A stretch of 64,000 bases of DNA, taken from positions 44,838,714 to 44,902,713 of the forward strand of contig CM049320.1 of the NCBI GenBank assembly GCA_026874595.1, written 5' to 3'. The translations under genes and the position numbers were made by a program. Source of the stretch: Sipunculus nudus (Eukaryota; Annelida; Sipuncula; Golfingiida; Sipunculidae). Under the pieces are notes generated by a model that was not told the origin of the DNA, ran no database searches, and saw only the letters and a list, made by a program, of their open reading frames with translations. This document shows, in pieces, positions 22,291 to 34,183 of this stretch. How positions within the stretch are numbered: position 1 is the first letter of the stretch; every line of letters starts with the position of its first letter.

Positions 22291-23130
22291 GTCACTTTCA
22301 TTGATTCCCACACTCATGCGGACATGTTAATATCCCGAAATAGATGTAGTACATTCCACCAGAATGAAAGGTCAGTTCGTCAGCAGGAAATCGACCTGGC
22401 TGGAATTGTCGCTAAACTTCAATTATCCGGACCACTGGAAGGATTATCAGACTGTACTTGGCGACCCGCGCATCAAATGTATATTTGGTGTACATCCAAG
22501 AAAGGTAAGGCAGTATAGCGACCTGTTAGGGTATGTCCACGGTTTAGAAGAACTCCTAGCTTCACCTCATTGTGTGGTTCTTGGGGAGATTGGACTGGAA
22601 CTGTCCAACACACACGCGGACTACAGGAGATCTAGGTAGAGTTCTTGAGGAGGACATTCGGACTACAGGAGAACTAGGTAGAGTCCTTGTGGAGGACCTT
22701 TCCCCTGTTACACCAGTACAATAAAGTGCTAGTCCTCCACTGTAGGGATGATGGAGATGGGGCGGCCGGAAAGACAGTGCTGAGCTTTTTGCAAGAATAC
22801 GGAATTCAGAGACATCGTATCCATCGGCACTGCTTCAATGGAGACATTTCTGAGTTGCGTGAGTTGAATGAAGCATTTCCAAACTGTTACTTCGGGTTAG
22901 CTAAAACACGTTCAGTCTCGTTTATGACCAGATCTACCCTCTCTCGGATCCCTCTGGACAAAATGATCCTCGAGTCTGATGCTCCCTACCTTTCCCGAAC
23001 ACCCTGGGATATTGGTCCAGTTCTGGAGCGAGTATCATCAACAACATCCCAGGAGTGCGATGCTTTATCTGACCAGTCATATCGCAGCTGCACTGTATGG
23101 CCCCTTCTGTTGAGATGTATTTTTAATAGA
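22291..23130 (+). pseudogene. TATDN2-like TatD metal-dependent nuclease, disrupted
   Basis: TatD proteins are metal-dependent TIM-barrel nucleases. The order of motifs is complete: 'FIDSHTHAD' (HxH metal ligands), 'CIFGVHPRKV', 'VVLGEIGLELS' (metal-bridging glutamate; the usual GLD is GLE here), 'VLVLHCRDDG' (histidine), 'HRIHRHCFNGD' (histidine) and 'DKMILESDAPYLSRTPWD' (aspartate). 'IHRHCF' points to the TATDN2 subgroup. The gene is broken: a frameshift lies between 'CSTFHQ' and 'NYPDHWKDY' (about 22350-22400), and a stop at 22637-22639 falls in a local 45-bp duplication (22619-22707). It lies inside the LTRs, downstream of gag, in the same orientation. Whether it was expressed as a gag fusion cannot be told. 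Confidence 0.85.
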
Positions 23131-23279
23131 CCAGAGATAACAGCTCTTCTCATTGATGTGTCTAACGTGTTTTTATCATATATAATTTTCGGTCTGACAG
23201 AGGAGCGGCTCTGCTCTCTCCTCTAAACTTATGAACCTTTGAATCATCCGCGTCCCTTTGGGTGAAAACCTATTCCTCG

Positions 23280-23292
23280 AAAGGCGGAAGAG
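23280..23292 (+). promoter_or_regulatory. Polypurine tract of the TatD-carrying element
   Basis: AAAGGCGGAAGAG immediately precedes the 3' LTR, matching the expected plus-strand primer. Confidence 0.7.
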
Positions 23293-23494
23293 TGCAGTAG
23301 TAGGGACCAATGTAATGAAGTATGACTTTCAAATGAGAACTTACTTTTCCTGGCACCCGGTGTCATGGCAACAACCAATCAGGATAGAGCCCGGCGGCAG
23401 ATAGAACAAGACAACCAAGACGAACAGATCTCCGAGACGGACAAGTTTTTTCGCAGCCTGGACAAGATAAGACGAAATCTTGTCCCCTGCGACA
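23293..23494 (+). repeat. 3' LTR of the TatD-carrying element (202 bp)
   Basis: It starts TGCAGTAGTAGGGACC and ends CCCCTGCGACA, and is followed by ATAC, the target duplication also seen before the 5' LTR. Confidence 0.88.
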
Positions 23495-23560
23495 ATACAA
23501 AGAAAATTAACAAAACAATCAACTGGCTATTTAGGCCAGTAGAATTAGTGACAAAGGTCG

Positions 23561-24825
23561 TAAGGTATGAAGTTAGACATTCTAAAAGTCTTTCAAAATC
23601 AACCCATGTGAAATATGAATATTAAACTTTTTCTTTAACCCGGAGTCGCAATTTTTTAAATTTTAGATTTTAAAATAAATGACATAACAAATCCTCATTT
23701 CATTAACACCAGGTCCAACCACAGTACTTAAGTAAGCAAAACTAAAGGTATGATGACATTAGATACTAAAAAGTGTCAGATTAAATGTATTTGGGATAAA
23801 ATTTGATTTTTAGGTACTTTTTTCTTCATAAAATATTGCGTATTTATAGGGTCACTTCACAGACTTCTCTCTCCTCAGTTACATCCATGCACATATTGTC
23901 GTTTGTTACACTGGGATACATTTGATAATTTATTTTTTGCTGTGTTTTAAAACAAATTTTGACAAAATACTTTATTTCTGTAGAGAGATATGACTGCTTT
24001 TACCCCTACCCCCTAGGTTACCCTCTACCCCTTAGTGGTTAATCCTGGTATACCAGCATTTTAATCGAGTTGCCAGTAGGGGTACCTATCCTTTGTCTGA
24101 AGTAAAAGGTTTTTTGGTAGATTTGTGATGATAGGGGTCCATTGATACTTTTGAGTTGGACTGTGCTCACGACGACCCTGAGCAAATTTTGTAATATGCA
24201 AATTAGAGCCGCCATTGACGAATATTTTACTTTCTCCGATATCTCCAGAACTGTGTTTATAATCTTTTTTCCTATTGAATTTTCAATTTCAAAAACATTT
24301 TTTGATACAAACAATGCTTATTTTTTGAATGGTGTATAACTGCTAAACTAAAACAGATATCGAAAAAAGTAAAAGACGCATTTTAGAATACATGTCAACA
24401 TACCTATATGCAAAATTTTAAAATTCTACATTAGGTGGTTTTTGAGAAATATCGCGCAGTCTGTTGAATTGTTGTTTTGAGAAAATGGCCAAATACTGTT
24501 TCGAAAGAGTAATCTCGTTTCCAGTGGGAAGGAATATCAACGCAAGTGACAGTCGTATATTTTCATTATATATTCTGATCTGAATTGGTTTCGATAAACA
24601 AAATTGAAAATTAACTAGTGTTTCATGGTGAAAAAGACGAAATTTTAACATGAAATTACATCTCATGAACTGTCAAACAGAATTAAGTAGGCGGAGCTTG
24701 CTGCTCAAGGGCGTAGGGTAGGGGGATGCGGTGGGTGCGTTAGATGCATGAGAAATCCATATCTTTGTGAGGTGATTGTATTCCCTCGTCGGTAAACAAT
24801 AATTAAATCAATGAAAACCCTTTTT
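23561..24825. other. Intron sequence, no gene recognised
   Basis: AT-rich sequence with short random frames. No conserved protein segment is visible on either strand. Confidence 0.45.
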
Positions 24826-26560
24826 ATGCCCCCGCCACAAAGTGGCCGGGGCATATAGTTTTACCCATGTCCGTCATTCCGTCCTTCCGTCCTTCCGTCC
24901 TTCCGTCATTCCGAAATCAAACAGTTGTACGGACTTTTTTTCGCAATGCCTGCAGATATTGGCCTGATTTTTGGGGTGTGGGCAGATATAGACCAGTTAC
25001 AGATCGAGTTCGCGTTTCGTCCCGGTTGACCTACTTTTGACCGTTTTACGGCTCCTAAACTTAGAAAATTTCATGACAAATAGAAGTATTCATGACAGAT
25101 ACACATGTACGGACTTTTTTTCGCAATGCCTGCAGATATTGGCCTGATTTTTATTGTGTGAGCAGATATAGACCAGCTACAGATCGAGTTCGCGTTTCGT
25201 CCTGGTTGACCTACTTTTGACCGTTTTACGGCTCCTGAACATAGAAAATTTCATGAAAAATATGAAATTTCATGACAAATTCACATGTACAGACTTTTTT
25301 TCGCAGTGCCTGCAGATATTGGCCTGATTTTTGGTGTGTGGACAGATATAGACCAGTTACAGATCGAGTTCGCGTTTCGTCCCGGTTGACCTACTTTTGA
25401 CCGTTTTACGGCTCCTAAACTTAGAAAATTTCATGAAAAATTGAAATATTCATGACAGATACACATGTACAGACTTTTTTTCACAATGCCTGCAGATATT
25501 GGCCAAATTTTTTGGGTGTGGGCAGATATAGACCAGTTACAGATAGAGTTTGCGTTTTGTCCTGGTTGACCTACTTTTGACCGTTTTACGGCTCCTGAAC
25601 ATAGAAAATTTCATGAAAAATATGAAATTTCATGACAAATACACATGTACGGACTTTTTTTCGCAATGCCTGCAGATATTGGCCTGATTTTTGGTGTGTC
25701 GGCAGATATTGACCAGTTACAGAAGGAGTTCGCATTTCGTCCCGGTTGACCTACTTTTGACTGTTTTACGGCTCCTGAACATAGAAAATTTCATGTAAAA
25801 TATATATTTTCATGACAAATACACTTCTACAGACTTTTCTTCACAATACCTGCAGATATTGGCCTGATTTTTGGTGTGTGGGCAGATAATGACCAGTTAC
25901 AGATCAAGTTCACGTTTTGTCCCAGTTGACATATTTTTGACCGTTTGACGGTGCTCTAACATAGAAAATTTCATAAAAAGGTGCACATGTATGGACTTTT
26001 TTTCGCAGTGCCTGCAGATACGGGCCTGATTTTTGGTGTGTAGGAAGATAATGACCAGTTACAGATCGAGTTCTTGTTTTGTCTTAGTTGACCTACTTTT
26101 GACCATTTGACTGCTCCTGAACATAGAAAGTTTCATGAAAAATATAAATTTTCATAACCAATGCATATGTACTGACTTTTTTTCCTCAATGCCTGCAGAT
26201 ACCACCCTGATTTTTTTTGTGTGGGCAGATAATGACAGTTACAGATCGAGTTTGCGTTTCATCCCGGTTGACCTACTTTTGATTGTTTTACGGCTCCTAA
26301 ACATAGAAAATTTCATGAAAGACAGAAATTTTTATGGAAAATGCACATGTATTGACTTTTTTTTACAATGCCTGCATATACTGGCATGATTTTTGGTGTG
26401 TTGCTTGATAATGACCCGTTACAGATCGAGTTTGCATTTTGCCCTTGTTGACCTACTTTTGACCATACGACACCTCCTGAACTTAAAAATTTTTCCAAAT
26501 TTTACAAATGTTTCTAATTTGACCAAGGCGGGGGCATTCGTGTCGTTCCGACACATCTAG
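24826..26560. mobile_element. Non-autonomous helitron/helentron-like element with about nine 180-bp repeats
   Basis: The left end is ATGCCCCCGCC within a hairpin (24826-24854, CCAC-AAA-GTGG core). The right end carries its exact inverse GGCGGGGGCAT (26527-26537), then a perfect hairpin GTGTCG-TTC-CGACAC (26540-26554), then AT and CTAG (26557-26560) followed by T. A hairpin a few bases before CTRR, with insertion before a T, is the classic helitron 3' end; subterminal inverted repeats and a tandem core fit helentron-associated elements such as pearl and CvA in bivalves. Core units recur about every 180 bp ('ACATGTACGGACTTTTTTTC', 'GTTGACCTACTTTTGACC', 'AGAAAATTTCATGA'). No Rep/helicase is encoded. 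Confidence 0.75.
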
Positions 26561-28289
26561 TTTTCTTTTATAATTAAAATATAATATCACAATGGATTCA
26601 AAGGCAAAATTTATATTTTTACATTGAAATTTTTAAAATAATGCGGACGAGTCCCATATATATTTTTAAACAAGGGCATGTCGTATTATACGTAAGTTGA
26701 GACGCAACTGCAAGTATTATTAGCCTCGGGAGACTGGAATTAATATCGAGAATAATGTCTATAGTGAAGAAAGGAACGCAAAAGTTGCTACTTTTAATAT
26801 AGGTGAAGCAGGTCAATTTTCCGACTGCATCTTGACATCTATATGAAAGAAACTGTGGAATAAAGCTGTTCCCTTCATAAACACAATAAAGCATACGTGC
26901 GTGTATATATATAATATCCTATAATATATTATATTATATTGGCCCATATATGTATATTCATTTGTGTGCATGTTGAAAAAAAAACGGCCTTGCTTAATAG
27001 TGCGAAATGTGCTTAAACGCACCACCCCGTGCCAAGACCACTCTACGCCCCTGCTGCTCTAAGTGGCTGGTCATCGGAAATTAGGTCATTTGCCACCATG
27101 CCGGGACTCGCGTCATGTGTGAAGGGACCGATTAGCAACGATTACTCTGATCACTCTGAGCAATGTATCCCTGCCAACTACCCGCAGTTTTTGTTGATGA
27201 CATATTAATGTGGTCATGTAATTTTTTGGAAGGATAATATGTTTTTCACATTTCATTTGAGGATAATTTAGCATTAAATTAATAAATAATCTTAAGCCAA
27301 ATCATAAAGTTGAACGTTTCAGTTAAAAAAATAGATTCATAGCTCTATAAATGGTAATTAATAAAAAGTCCAGCTCACTGAACAAGTCTGCTAACTTAAC
27401 TGATGTGATGGTAGTCTGATTTGAGACGATTATATATAAAGAAGAATGGAATTTATATTCAGGCCATATTGCTTGTCCGAGTTCGCTTGTGAAGATATAT
27501 TTTGGGTTTATGTATTTATTCTGTGTTTAAGTGTTTGCGGATTATTCTATTATGTATATCAGCGCTTTGGTTGTGCGTGCTATCAATTCTGATGTTTTCG
27601 TTAACCTACCAATTCATATTAACACTGACTTTCCCGCTATAAGAGTGGCTTACTATTGTCTATTTTACCGCAGTGTGTCCCATTATGCTGTTCTGATGTA
27701 TTCCCGATGCCAAGCCAATGAAACCCCGATATGTTTCGGAGTGACCGCGACACTAAACATTTTTAAAAATGTACTAGTAAAAACAAATATCCAGATGTCA
27801 TCCCGATATGCCCCGATTCGTCCAAGAATATCGTTGAGGAATGAGCCAAAGAGTCAATTGAACTAGGCCTATTTATCCTTTTGAATGAGTAAAACATCAG
27901 ACGTTTAAAATATAATGATGCTGTTATTACATGGGATTAACACGGGGCCAGCATGGGCTAACCCTCTGGGCCGGCATATGTGATTTTCACGGGGGTCCAT
28001 GAAGAAAAATATAGCCCATCAATATCCCACGTTAGCCCATATGTTCCCCTGTGTTTCCGAACACATGGGAAACACCCGGCCAAGCAGGCGTGGCTATTCT
28101 TAATTGAAACAGTTTTAACTAGGGCCTGCGCCTTATAAATACAACTTGATGAGCTTATTTGCAAAAGGTTTAGGCACTCCTTGACAATTTACGAATTTGG
28201 GTTCTGTTGAACCGATTTTAGGGGGGGGGCGCCTGTTGCGTCATATCATATCAGTTTTTTTATTATAAGTTTATGTTTCTATACATTTC
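26561..28289. other. Intron sequence, no gene recognised
   Basis: AT-rich with short frames. A 111-residue frame at 27531-27866 has no recognisable domain. Confidence 0.4.
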
Positions 28290-29590
28290 CAATATAACAT
28301 ATATATCTGAATATAAAACTGGATTCATGATTCTAAATTGCATCATCATAAATCTCAATCTTGTCAGATAACACCCCATCATGCATACAAATGTTTATTT
28401 ATTTTTTATCACAAAATATATCTTTTGAATTTGCAAAACAATAAATATCTAAAAAAAATACTTGATTCAGATTTCACAATTTTAAATTGAGCCTTTATTT
28501 ATCCATAATTTGCTTCACATTTTATAAATTTAAGCATACTGATGGGTTTAATTATATTTGTTAAAATCATTTAAAAGAAAATTTATTTCTTTTAAAATGC
28601 TACATTTACACAACATGGCATTATCTGGATTACACCTTAAATTACTTTTTCAAGTACAGTTTTTGTATGTTGGACTGGAAACAGCATTACAGTTAAGGTT
28701 ACTGCATTTGGTAGGTTGGGTTTGCGGGGGGGGGATTAGGCTGGTAAATATGAGAATAACTGTACACCTGTCACAGCAGGGGATCTCCCCCAGTGACTAT
28801 AACAAATCAGATACCCTGGCATAGCCAGACCTGGACCTTCAATTGACCTGGAGTGGGACCCTGCATCTGCACAAAGCAAGTGACTACAATAGAACCCTAA
28901 AGAAAAAAATCAATAACTAGCCTTATTTTCAAGCTTTGATTTCAAATTTCAGATTTAAACAAATTAAATAAAATTTTTCAAGCTGTGAAAATTAAATTAA
29001 TAGTATTTACAGAAAAAAAACATACCATTGTCAAAGTTTGGCAAAATTTAAGGTACTGATTTTATTTTTATGATAATAACTTGAAAAATTTACAAAATTC
29101 AGATCTAATTTTGCGTAAACAATTGAATCTTAATTAAACAATGTTATATACTTGGGGAAATAGTCTCTAATTTCAAACTTTCATGTTAAGTTAATATTTT
29201 CCTGATTTTTTACAAGGTCCATTATGTTCGGGCCAATAACTTATTGAAATTATACTTAACTGACTTAATTTCTGGCATGTATATAGGAACTATATAGGAG
29301 ATTACTTCTGGTAAATATTCAGAAAAAACAGATAAGTGGTTTTGATATTAGGCAGTCCTGAAGTGTGATAATAGGTTTTTAATGGAAATTTGAGGTTTTT
29401 CCTGAATATCTCGAAGGAAAAAAGTCATATTGACCTAATTTTCGGTATAGTAGGAGATTTTGGGGACATCTAACAGTATGCCGAATTTTAAATTCTTAGG
29501 TCTAACGGTTTCGAAACGTGCCAGTCTAACAGACGGACGACGGACAATGGACCACGACTTTAGCTCAGATGACTTATACTCAGCTGAGCT
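28290..29590 (+). repeat. Dispersed repeat family, copy A, ending in a hairpin
   Basis: Long stretches match, in inverse, 61250-62110 (for example GGGGATCTCCCCCAGTGAC here and GTCACTGGGGGAGATCCCC there; ACAAAATTCAGATCTAAT on both). The right end 'GTGGTTTTGATATTAGGCAG' matches the inverse at 47910-47930. It ends with a hairpin at 29562-29590 (AGCTCAG...CTGAGCT) like that at 6137. No ORF is present. The hairpin end again suggests a rolling-circle-type non-autonomous element. Confidence 0.7.
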
Positions 29591-29594
29591 AAAA

Positions 29595-30605
29595 ATACAG
29601 TGGCACCAACAGTCTGCAGAAACTGATGAAAAAATCCATGATCAATATCCATGCAAAAAGTCATGGTGATCAATGCAATAGTTGTTCAGATACTTAAGCT
29701 TTTGTATCAAATTTTCCATTATTCTGGGGGGTAGTTCGGAGCCTCATAGCTCAGAAGTTATTGGTAACAGAGACCTAATTTCAGGTTTCCAAAGAAACTT
29801 TTCATTGGCCTCCTTGCATGTCAGGAGTGAAGATTCTAGGTCCAGTCATTACGATTTGTGCCCTGTTAACAGATGACCGCACCTATAAAGGTCTCAAAAA
29901 TACAGAAACAAAATTTAAAAAAAATAAAAATACAGGTGGCGCCACCAAGATATCTCAAAAATACAGAAAAAAAAATCGTAAAAAAATTTAAAAAATACAG
30001 ATGGCATCACCAAGCTGCAGAAGCTGATGAGACACTCTATGATCAATATCCATGCAAAATATCAAGGTGATCAATGCATTTGTTCTTCAGATACTTGAGC
30101 TTTTGAATCAAATTTTCCATTTTCTGGGGGGTTCTTCGGAGCCCAATAGCTCAGAGGTTATTGGTAACAGAGACCTAATTTCAGGTTTCCATGAAGACTT
30201 TTCATGGGCCTCCCTGCATGTCAGGAGAGAGTTTCTAGGTCCAGTCATTACAATTTGTGCCCTGTTAACAGATGAAGGCATCTTTTAAGGTCTCAAAAAT
30301 ACAGAAAAAAATCGTAAAAAATTAAAAATACAGGAGGCGCCACCAAGCTGCAGACACTCCATGATCAATATCCGTGCAAGATATCATGGTGATCAATGCA
30401 TTGGTTGTTCAGATACTTGAGCTTTTCTATCAAATTTTCCATTATTCTAGCTCTGAAGTATTGGGTAACATGGACCTAATTTTATTTTCACATGGAGACA
30501 TTTTATGGGCCTCCCTGCATGTCAAGATAGACGATTTTAGGTTCAGTCGTTACTATTTGTGCCTTGTTTACAGATGACTGCATCTTTTAAAGTCTCAAAA
30601 GTAGA
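29595..30605 (+). repeat. Second array of the 330-350 bp unit
   Basis: Three full or partial units of the family at 4440-6075 ('GGCGCCACCAAG', 'CCATGATCAATATCC', 'TTCGGAGCC', 'GTGCCCTGTTAACAGATGA'), near 29595, 29935 and 30330. A short unit near 29935-30000 is truncated. The array stops where the gypsy LTR begins. Confidence 0.8.
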
Positions 30606-30610
30606 GAAAA

Positions 30611-30773
30611 AATGTGCTGTTCTTATAACTTTATTCTTAACAGAAACACAGAGCCGAAGTTCCGGTATAACACGCATGCGCCGTGTAGTCATGTCGCTGT
30701 GACTTTAATACAAAAGGGCATGACAGATCGCGCCACCAATCAGTCTCATACTGAGCTGTTAACAAGACACTAC
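30611..30773 (-). mobile_element. 3' LTR of the - strand gypsy element (about 163 bp)
   Basis: Read on the - strand it starts TGTAGTGTCTTG and ends AACAGCACA, directly after the purine tract. It contains GAATAAAG near its end, a likely polyadenylation signal. The partner LTR was not found beyond 34.9 kb, so the 5' end of the element is missing. Confidence 0.6.
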
Positions 30774-30790
30774 ACCCCTCCCTACCTTAG
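30774..30790 (-). promoter_or_regulatory. Polypurine tract of the - strand gypsy element
   Basis: On the - strand CCTAAGGTAGGGAGGGG abuts the LTR. Confidence 0.6.
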
Positions 30791-31108
30791 GAGAGAAGTT
30801 TAAAACAAATATAAAGACTGAGTCCATCAAGTATGTTAATATGGTAATTAAGAAGCGAACGGTAAAAGAAAGAGTCCATCAAATATCTCTATATACTGTA
30901 CTTACTGAAGAGACTATTAAATCAAATCTGTCTTACTAATAAATTCACAGTCAACATTTCACATCCTGCACCTTAATGTAAACACATTTATTTTAACTTC
31001 TTACGTAGTCATTAAGGTGTGACGGAGGTTTTCTTAGTCGCTGAGGAAGTACACGTTTGGGCGGAAGCGTAGTTATGTGTTGCTCATTACAAGAGCTCTG
31101 ACTTACTG

Positions 31109-32270
31109 CTATATCATTAGGGGAATTTCTTGTTCAGTTTGTGTTTCAAAGTCCATGATCTCTCCTTCCTCCGAATCATCATAGCAGCCAAGAGAGTCAA
31201 TGTGGGCCGGTGCATGTTTAAATCGCGAGCTGTTCCTAGTAATAATGTGGTCCCCAGACCTTGCCTGCCTTGATATAACTGTACAATCTAGGAACAAACA
31301 CAGGAGAGACCTTGTCCCCTTTTACATCATTCCTGATCAGCACATTGTCCCCAGGTTGAAAGTTGGATGTTTTCGCATGGTTGCGGTTATCTGCATACTC
31401 CTTCATTTAAGATTTCGCAGTCCTATCGTTTTCTTTAGCTTTTAAATGATCCGGATCGTCGTGACTGTGTGTGGGCTCTGGGAGTTTTGTGATGGGGTCC
31501 CGTTTCAAAAGAAGGCGGTACGGCGTAAATCCAGTCGACGGGCGAGGAGTAGAGCGATAGTGCCGTAGAAATTTGTACATCTCTTGCTTCCGATTTTTCT
31601 GTTCCACTGCAGCAGCCCGTACCGATTTAATCAGAGGTTTATTAAATGCTTCCGCCTGTGCATTGGCCCTTTGCCATCGAGGAGTTATTTTGCGGTGATG
31701 AAATCCCATATGCTTAGCGTATTCGGAGAATGCATGAGAGTTAAACTGACTGCCGTTGTCAGTTTTTATTTGTTTCACAATACCCCACTTTGCCAGTACT
31801 TTGTCCAACACTGGAATCACAGAGTTTGCAGATACACTTTTGACCACTTCAGCCACCGGATATCTCGAATATTCGTCTATTATGACAAACAAGTATTCGC
31901 CGGAAGGACCACAGAAGTCAGCACTGAGGTTTTCCCATGGACTATTTGGTAGGTCAGACATCTCTAACGGCTCTAACCGAGCTGGTTCAGAGTAAACTAA
32001 CTGACAGGCAGTACAATTTCTTTCACCACTTTCAACTTTTTCATTTATTCCTGGAAACCATACTTTTGACCTAAGAAATGATTTAGTGCGGCACATGCCC
32101 TGGTGGCCCTCGTGGGCCATTGCGATAGCTTTTTCACGAAGTGTTTTCGGAATTAGGATTTTGTTGCCTTTAAGCAGAATACCTGACGGGTGAGACGTAA
32201 GCTCGTCCCTAATGTTTCCTAATTCTTTGATTTCACATGTATCTACATAGGAATTGTTCAGAGTTTTCAA
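31109..32270 (-). pseudogene. gypsy integrase
   Basis: Integrase inserts element DNA into the host. The 287-residue frame (31407-32270) shows the zinc-binding H-x3-H ('MAHEGHQGMC') and C-x2-C ('NCTACQ'), then the catalytic core: D in 'SADFCGP', D in 'KTDNGSQF', E in 'ANAQAEAFNK'. 'STGFTPYRLLLKRDPI' is typical of Ty3/gypsy integrases. A stop at 31407 interrupts the C-terminal part, whose remnants ('FQPGDNVLIRND') follow in frame. It lies downstream of RT/RNase H on the - strand, the normal pol order. Confidence 0.88.
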
Positions 32271-32509
32271 TGTGTGCCACTGACCTCATTGAGTAAGTTC
32301 AACAGCTTTCCTGTAGGTTGGGTCACAGGCGGCAGCTTTGCTGACGTCATCGAGTGTCATGGCTGCTGTAGTCGCGTGTTCAGTGACAAAATTGACAAAT
32401 TCTTCCGCCTCTCCTGACTCATTACACTCGTTCAAGCCAGGTACTGGATGACGCGACAATCAATCAGCTGGATTTTTGTCTCCTGGTAGGTGTTTGATTG
32501 TCAAGTTGT

Positions 32510-33454
32510 ATGACTGTAGCCTTGACCCCATCTGTCAATGCGAAGTGATGGTGGTTTTGCTTTGTCCAAGATGGAAACCAAAGACTTACGGTCGGTCCAA
32601 ACAGTGAAGCCTATTGCTTCCCGAAGATACAATTGAAAATGTTCGCAAGCCCACACGACGGCAAGAGCTTCACGCTCTGACTGTAACGTGATTCTGGCGA
32701 AGACAGAGCGGGGCTAGCATATTCGACTACTTTGTGTGACACAACAACGCGCCAAGTCCCATAGGGCTTGCATCTACAAAGAGCTCTATTGCTTGATTTG
32801 TATCAAAATATTTAAATGTCAGTTCATCTGACAGGCTTTGTTTCAGATAGGCCAAGGCCAAATCCTGTACGTCTCCCCATTCAAACGAAGTGTTGGCACG
32901 AGTTAACAGACGGATCGGTTCATTAATGCTTGCCAGGTTAGGTATAAATCGGGCACATTGGTTCACCATGCCCAGCAAACTACGTACTTCAGAAGTGTTT
33001 TTGGGATCCTGTATCTCTTTAACTGCGGCAACCTTAGCAGCATCTGGTGATACTCTTTGGTGCTGAACTGTAGCCAAAAGAATTTGACTTTTTCTTTGTT
33101 GTACTCATTTTTGGAGCCGTTCACTGTTAGTCCAGCCTGGTTTAGTGCATTTAAAGTGTCACTCAATGCCTTGTCATGCATTTCCTGAGCCTGTTCACCT
33201 TTCCCATAAACATGAATGTCATCACTGATGTTTGTGGCATGCGGTATACCTTGCACGATGTTGCGAATGTGTTCATTAAATATTTCAGAAGCACTTGAAA
33301 TACCAAAAAAGAGTCTCTTATACCTGTACAGACCCTGATGGGTCGAGAAAGTGGTGATGTATCTTGACTCTGGGTGTAATTCTAGTTGGTGATATCCTGC
33401 TTTTAAGTCAATTTTACTGAAGATAGACGCCCCGTTCAGATCACTGATAAGCAC
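32510..33454 (-). pseudogene. gypsy reverse transcriptase and RNase H, frameshifted
   Basis: RT motifs are clear: 'FSKIDLKAGYHQLELHPESR', 'TTFSTHQGLYRYKRLFFGIS', and the catalytic aspartates in 'NISDDIHVYG', an ISDD variant of the YxDD box. The connection 'DPKNTSEVRSLLGMVNQC' and RNase H start 'FVDASPMGLGALL' follow in another frame (32727-33077). Further RNase H text ('SEREALAVVWACEHF') lies to about 32510. At least two frame disruptions separate these parts. N-terminal RT text ('VEGEPTPWVSPIVVV') lies at about 33560-33600. Confidence 0.88.
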
Positions 33455-33670
33455 CTCAGTCGTTTCGGCAGAAGGTGTCTTTCTCTGAGAATGGCTTTAT
33501 TAGGCTGCCGCATATCAACACAAATGCGTACATCTTCAGAGTTTTTTTTTTGGAACAACAACAATTGGGCTTACCCAGGGAGTTGGCTCGCCTTCCACCT
33601 TTTCAATTATGTCCTCTTGCAAAAGTTTATTTAGTTCTTTTTCAACTTTCTGTCTTAAGTGGAAAGGGGA

Positions 33671-34177
33671 TCACTTGTGGTGCTGTGCGACTGGTTTCAC
33701 AGATGTGTCTATATGTAGCTTTACCTGAGTGCCCTTTAATTTACCGATACCTTTAAACAGATCAGGAAAGCGTCCTTGTACACCACGGGATTCTGTGACA
33801 CTGTTTGTCAGTTTGACTAGTCCCATCTCTGTAGCAGTACTATAACCAAGCAGTGTTCCATGACCACCTGGAACAACATAAAACGTGTGCACTTGGATGT
33901 TTTTCTTAGTCTCTACAGAAAGGTAACAACTTCCTAGTAACTTTAAGGGTTTGCCCCCACCATATGGACAAAGTTGTTTGTGTGACGCTTTTGATAGCCG
34001 TGGGCGACCTAATTTGTTGTACATGACTTCATCAAGAAGGTTAGCCGTACTACCAGTGTCGATCATAGCTTTTGCTGATACATTATTGATTGTTAGAGAA
34101 GCCATAGGTAGGTTAGAGTTCACCAAGTTAACGCCTATGCAATGTTTTGTGCAGACATGGCGCTCTACTGCTGACAC
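33671..34177 (-). pseudogene. gypsy aspartic protease
   Basis: The retropepsin active site 'AMIDTGSTANLLDE' is intact, with 'GHGTLLGYSTATEMGLV' as the second conserved segment (the usual hydrophobic-GR/LG region). The protease would cut Gag-Pol. It lies between the knuckle-bearing gag end and RT, the standard order. A stop near 33671 separates it from RT. Confidence 0.85.
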
Positions 34178-34183
34178 CTGGCG

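Larger units (their letters stand above)
17896..23494 (+). mobile_element. LTR retroelement carrying a TatD-like nuclease gene, 5.6 kb
   Basis: Two directly repeated LTRs (17896-18099 and 23293-23494) enclose about 5.2 kb. A primer-binding-like site follows the left LTR, a purine tract AAAGGCGGAAGAG precedes the right one, and ATAC flanks both sides (17892-17895, 23495-23498). The second copy of the host repeat, around 44343-44365, matches the sequence across this insertion with nothing in between, confirming the borders. Inside are an N-terminal ORF (19536), a gag-like region with a serine/arginine-rich lead (20566-21228), a knuckle (21642) and a TATDN2-like region (22291-23130). I see no reverse transcriptase, RNase H or integrase, so it would need enzymes in trans. 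The LTRs differ at roughly 20 positions and the ORFs are broken, so this copy is old. Confidence 0.85.

Noticed and set aside
27531-27866. 111-residue open frame in intron
   Set aside because: No known domain, no codon bias, and it is AT-rich sequence within a region of decayed repeats.
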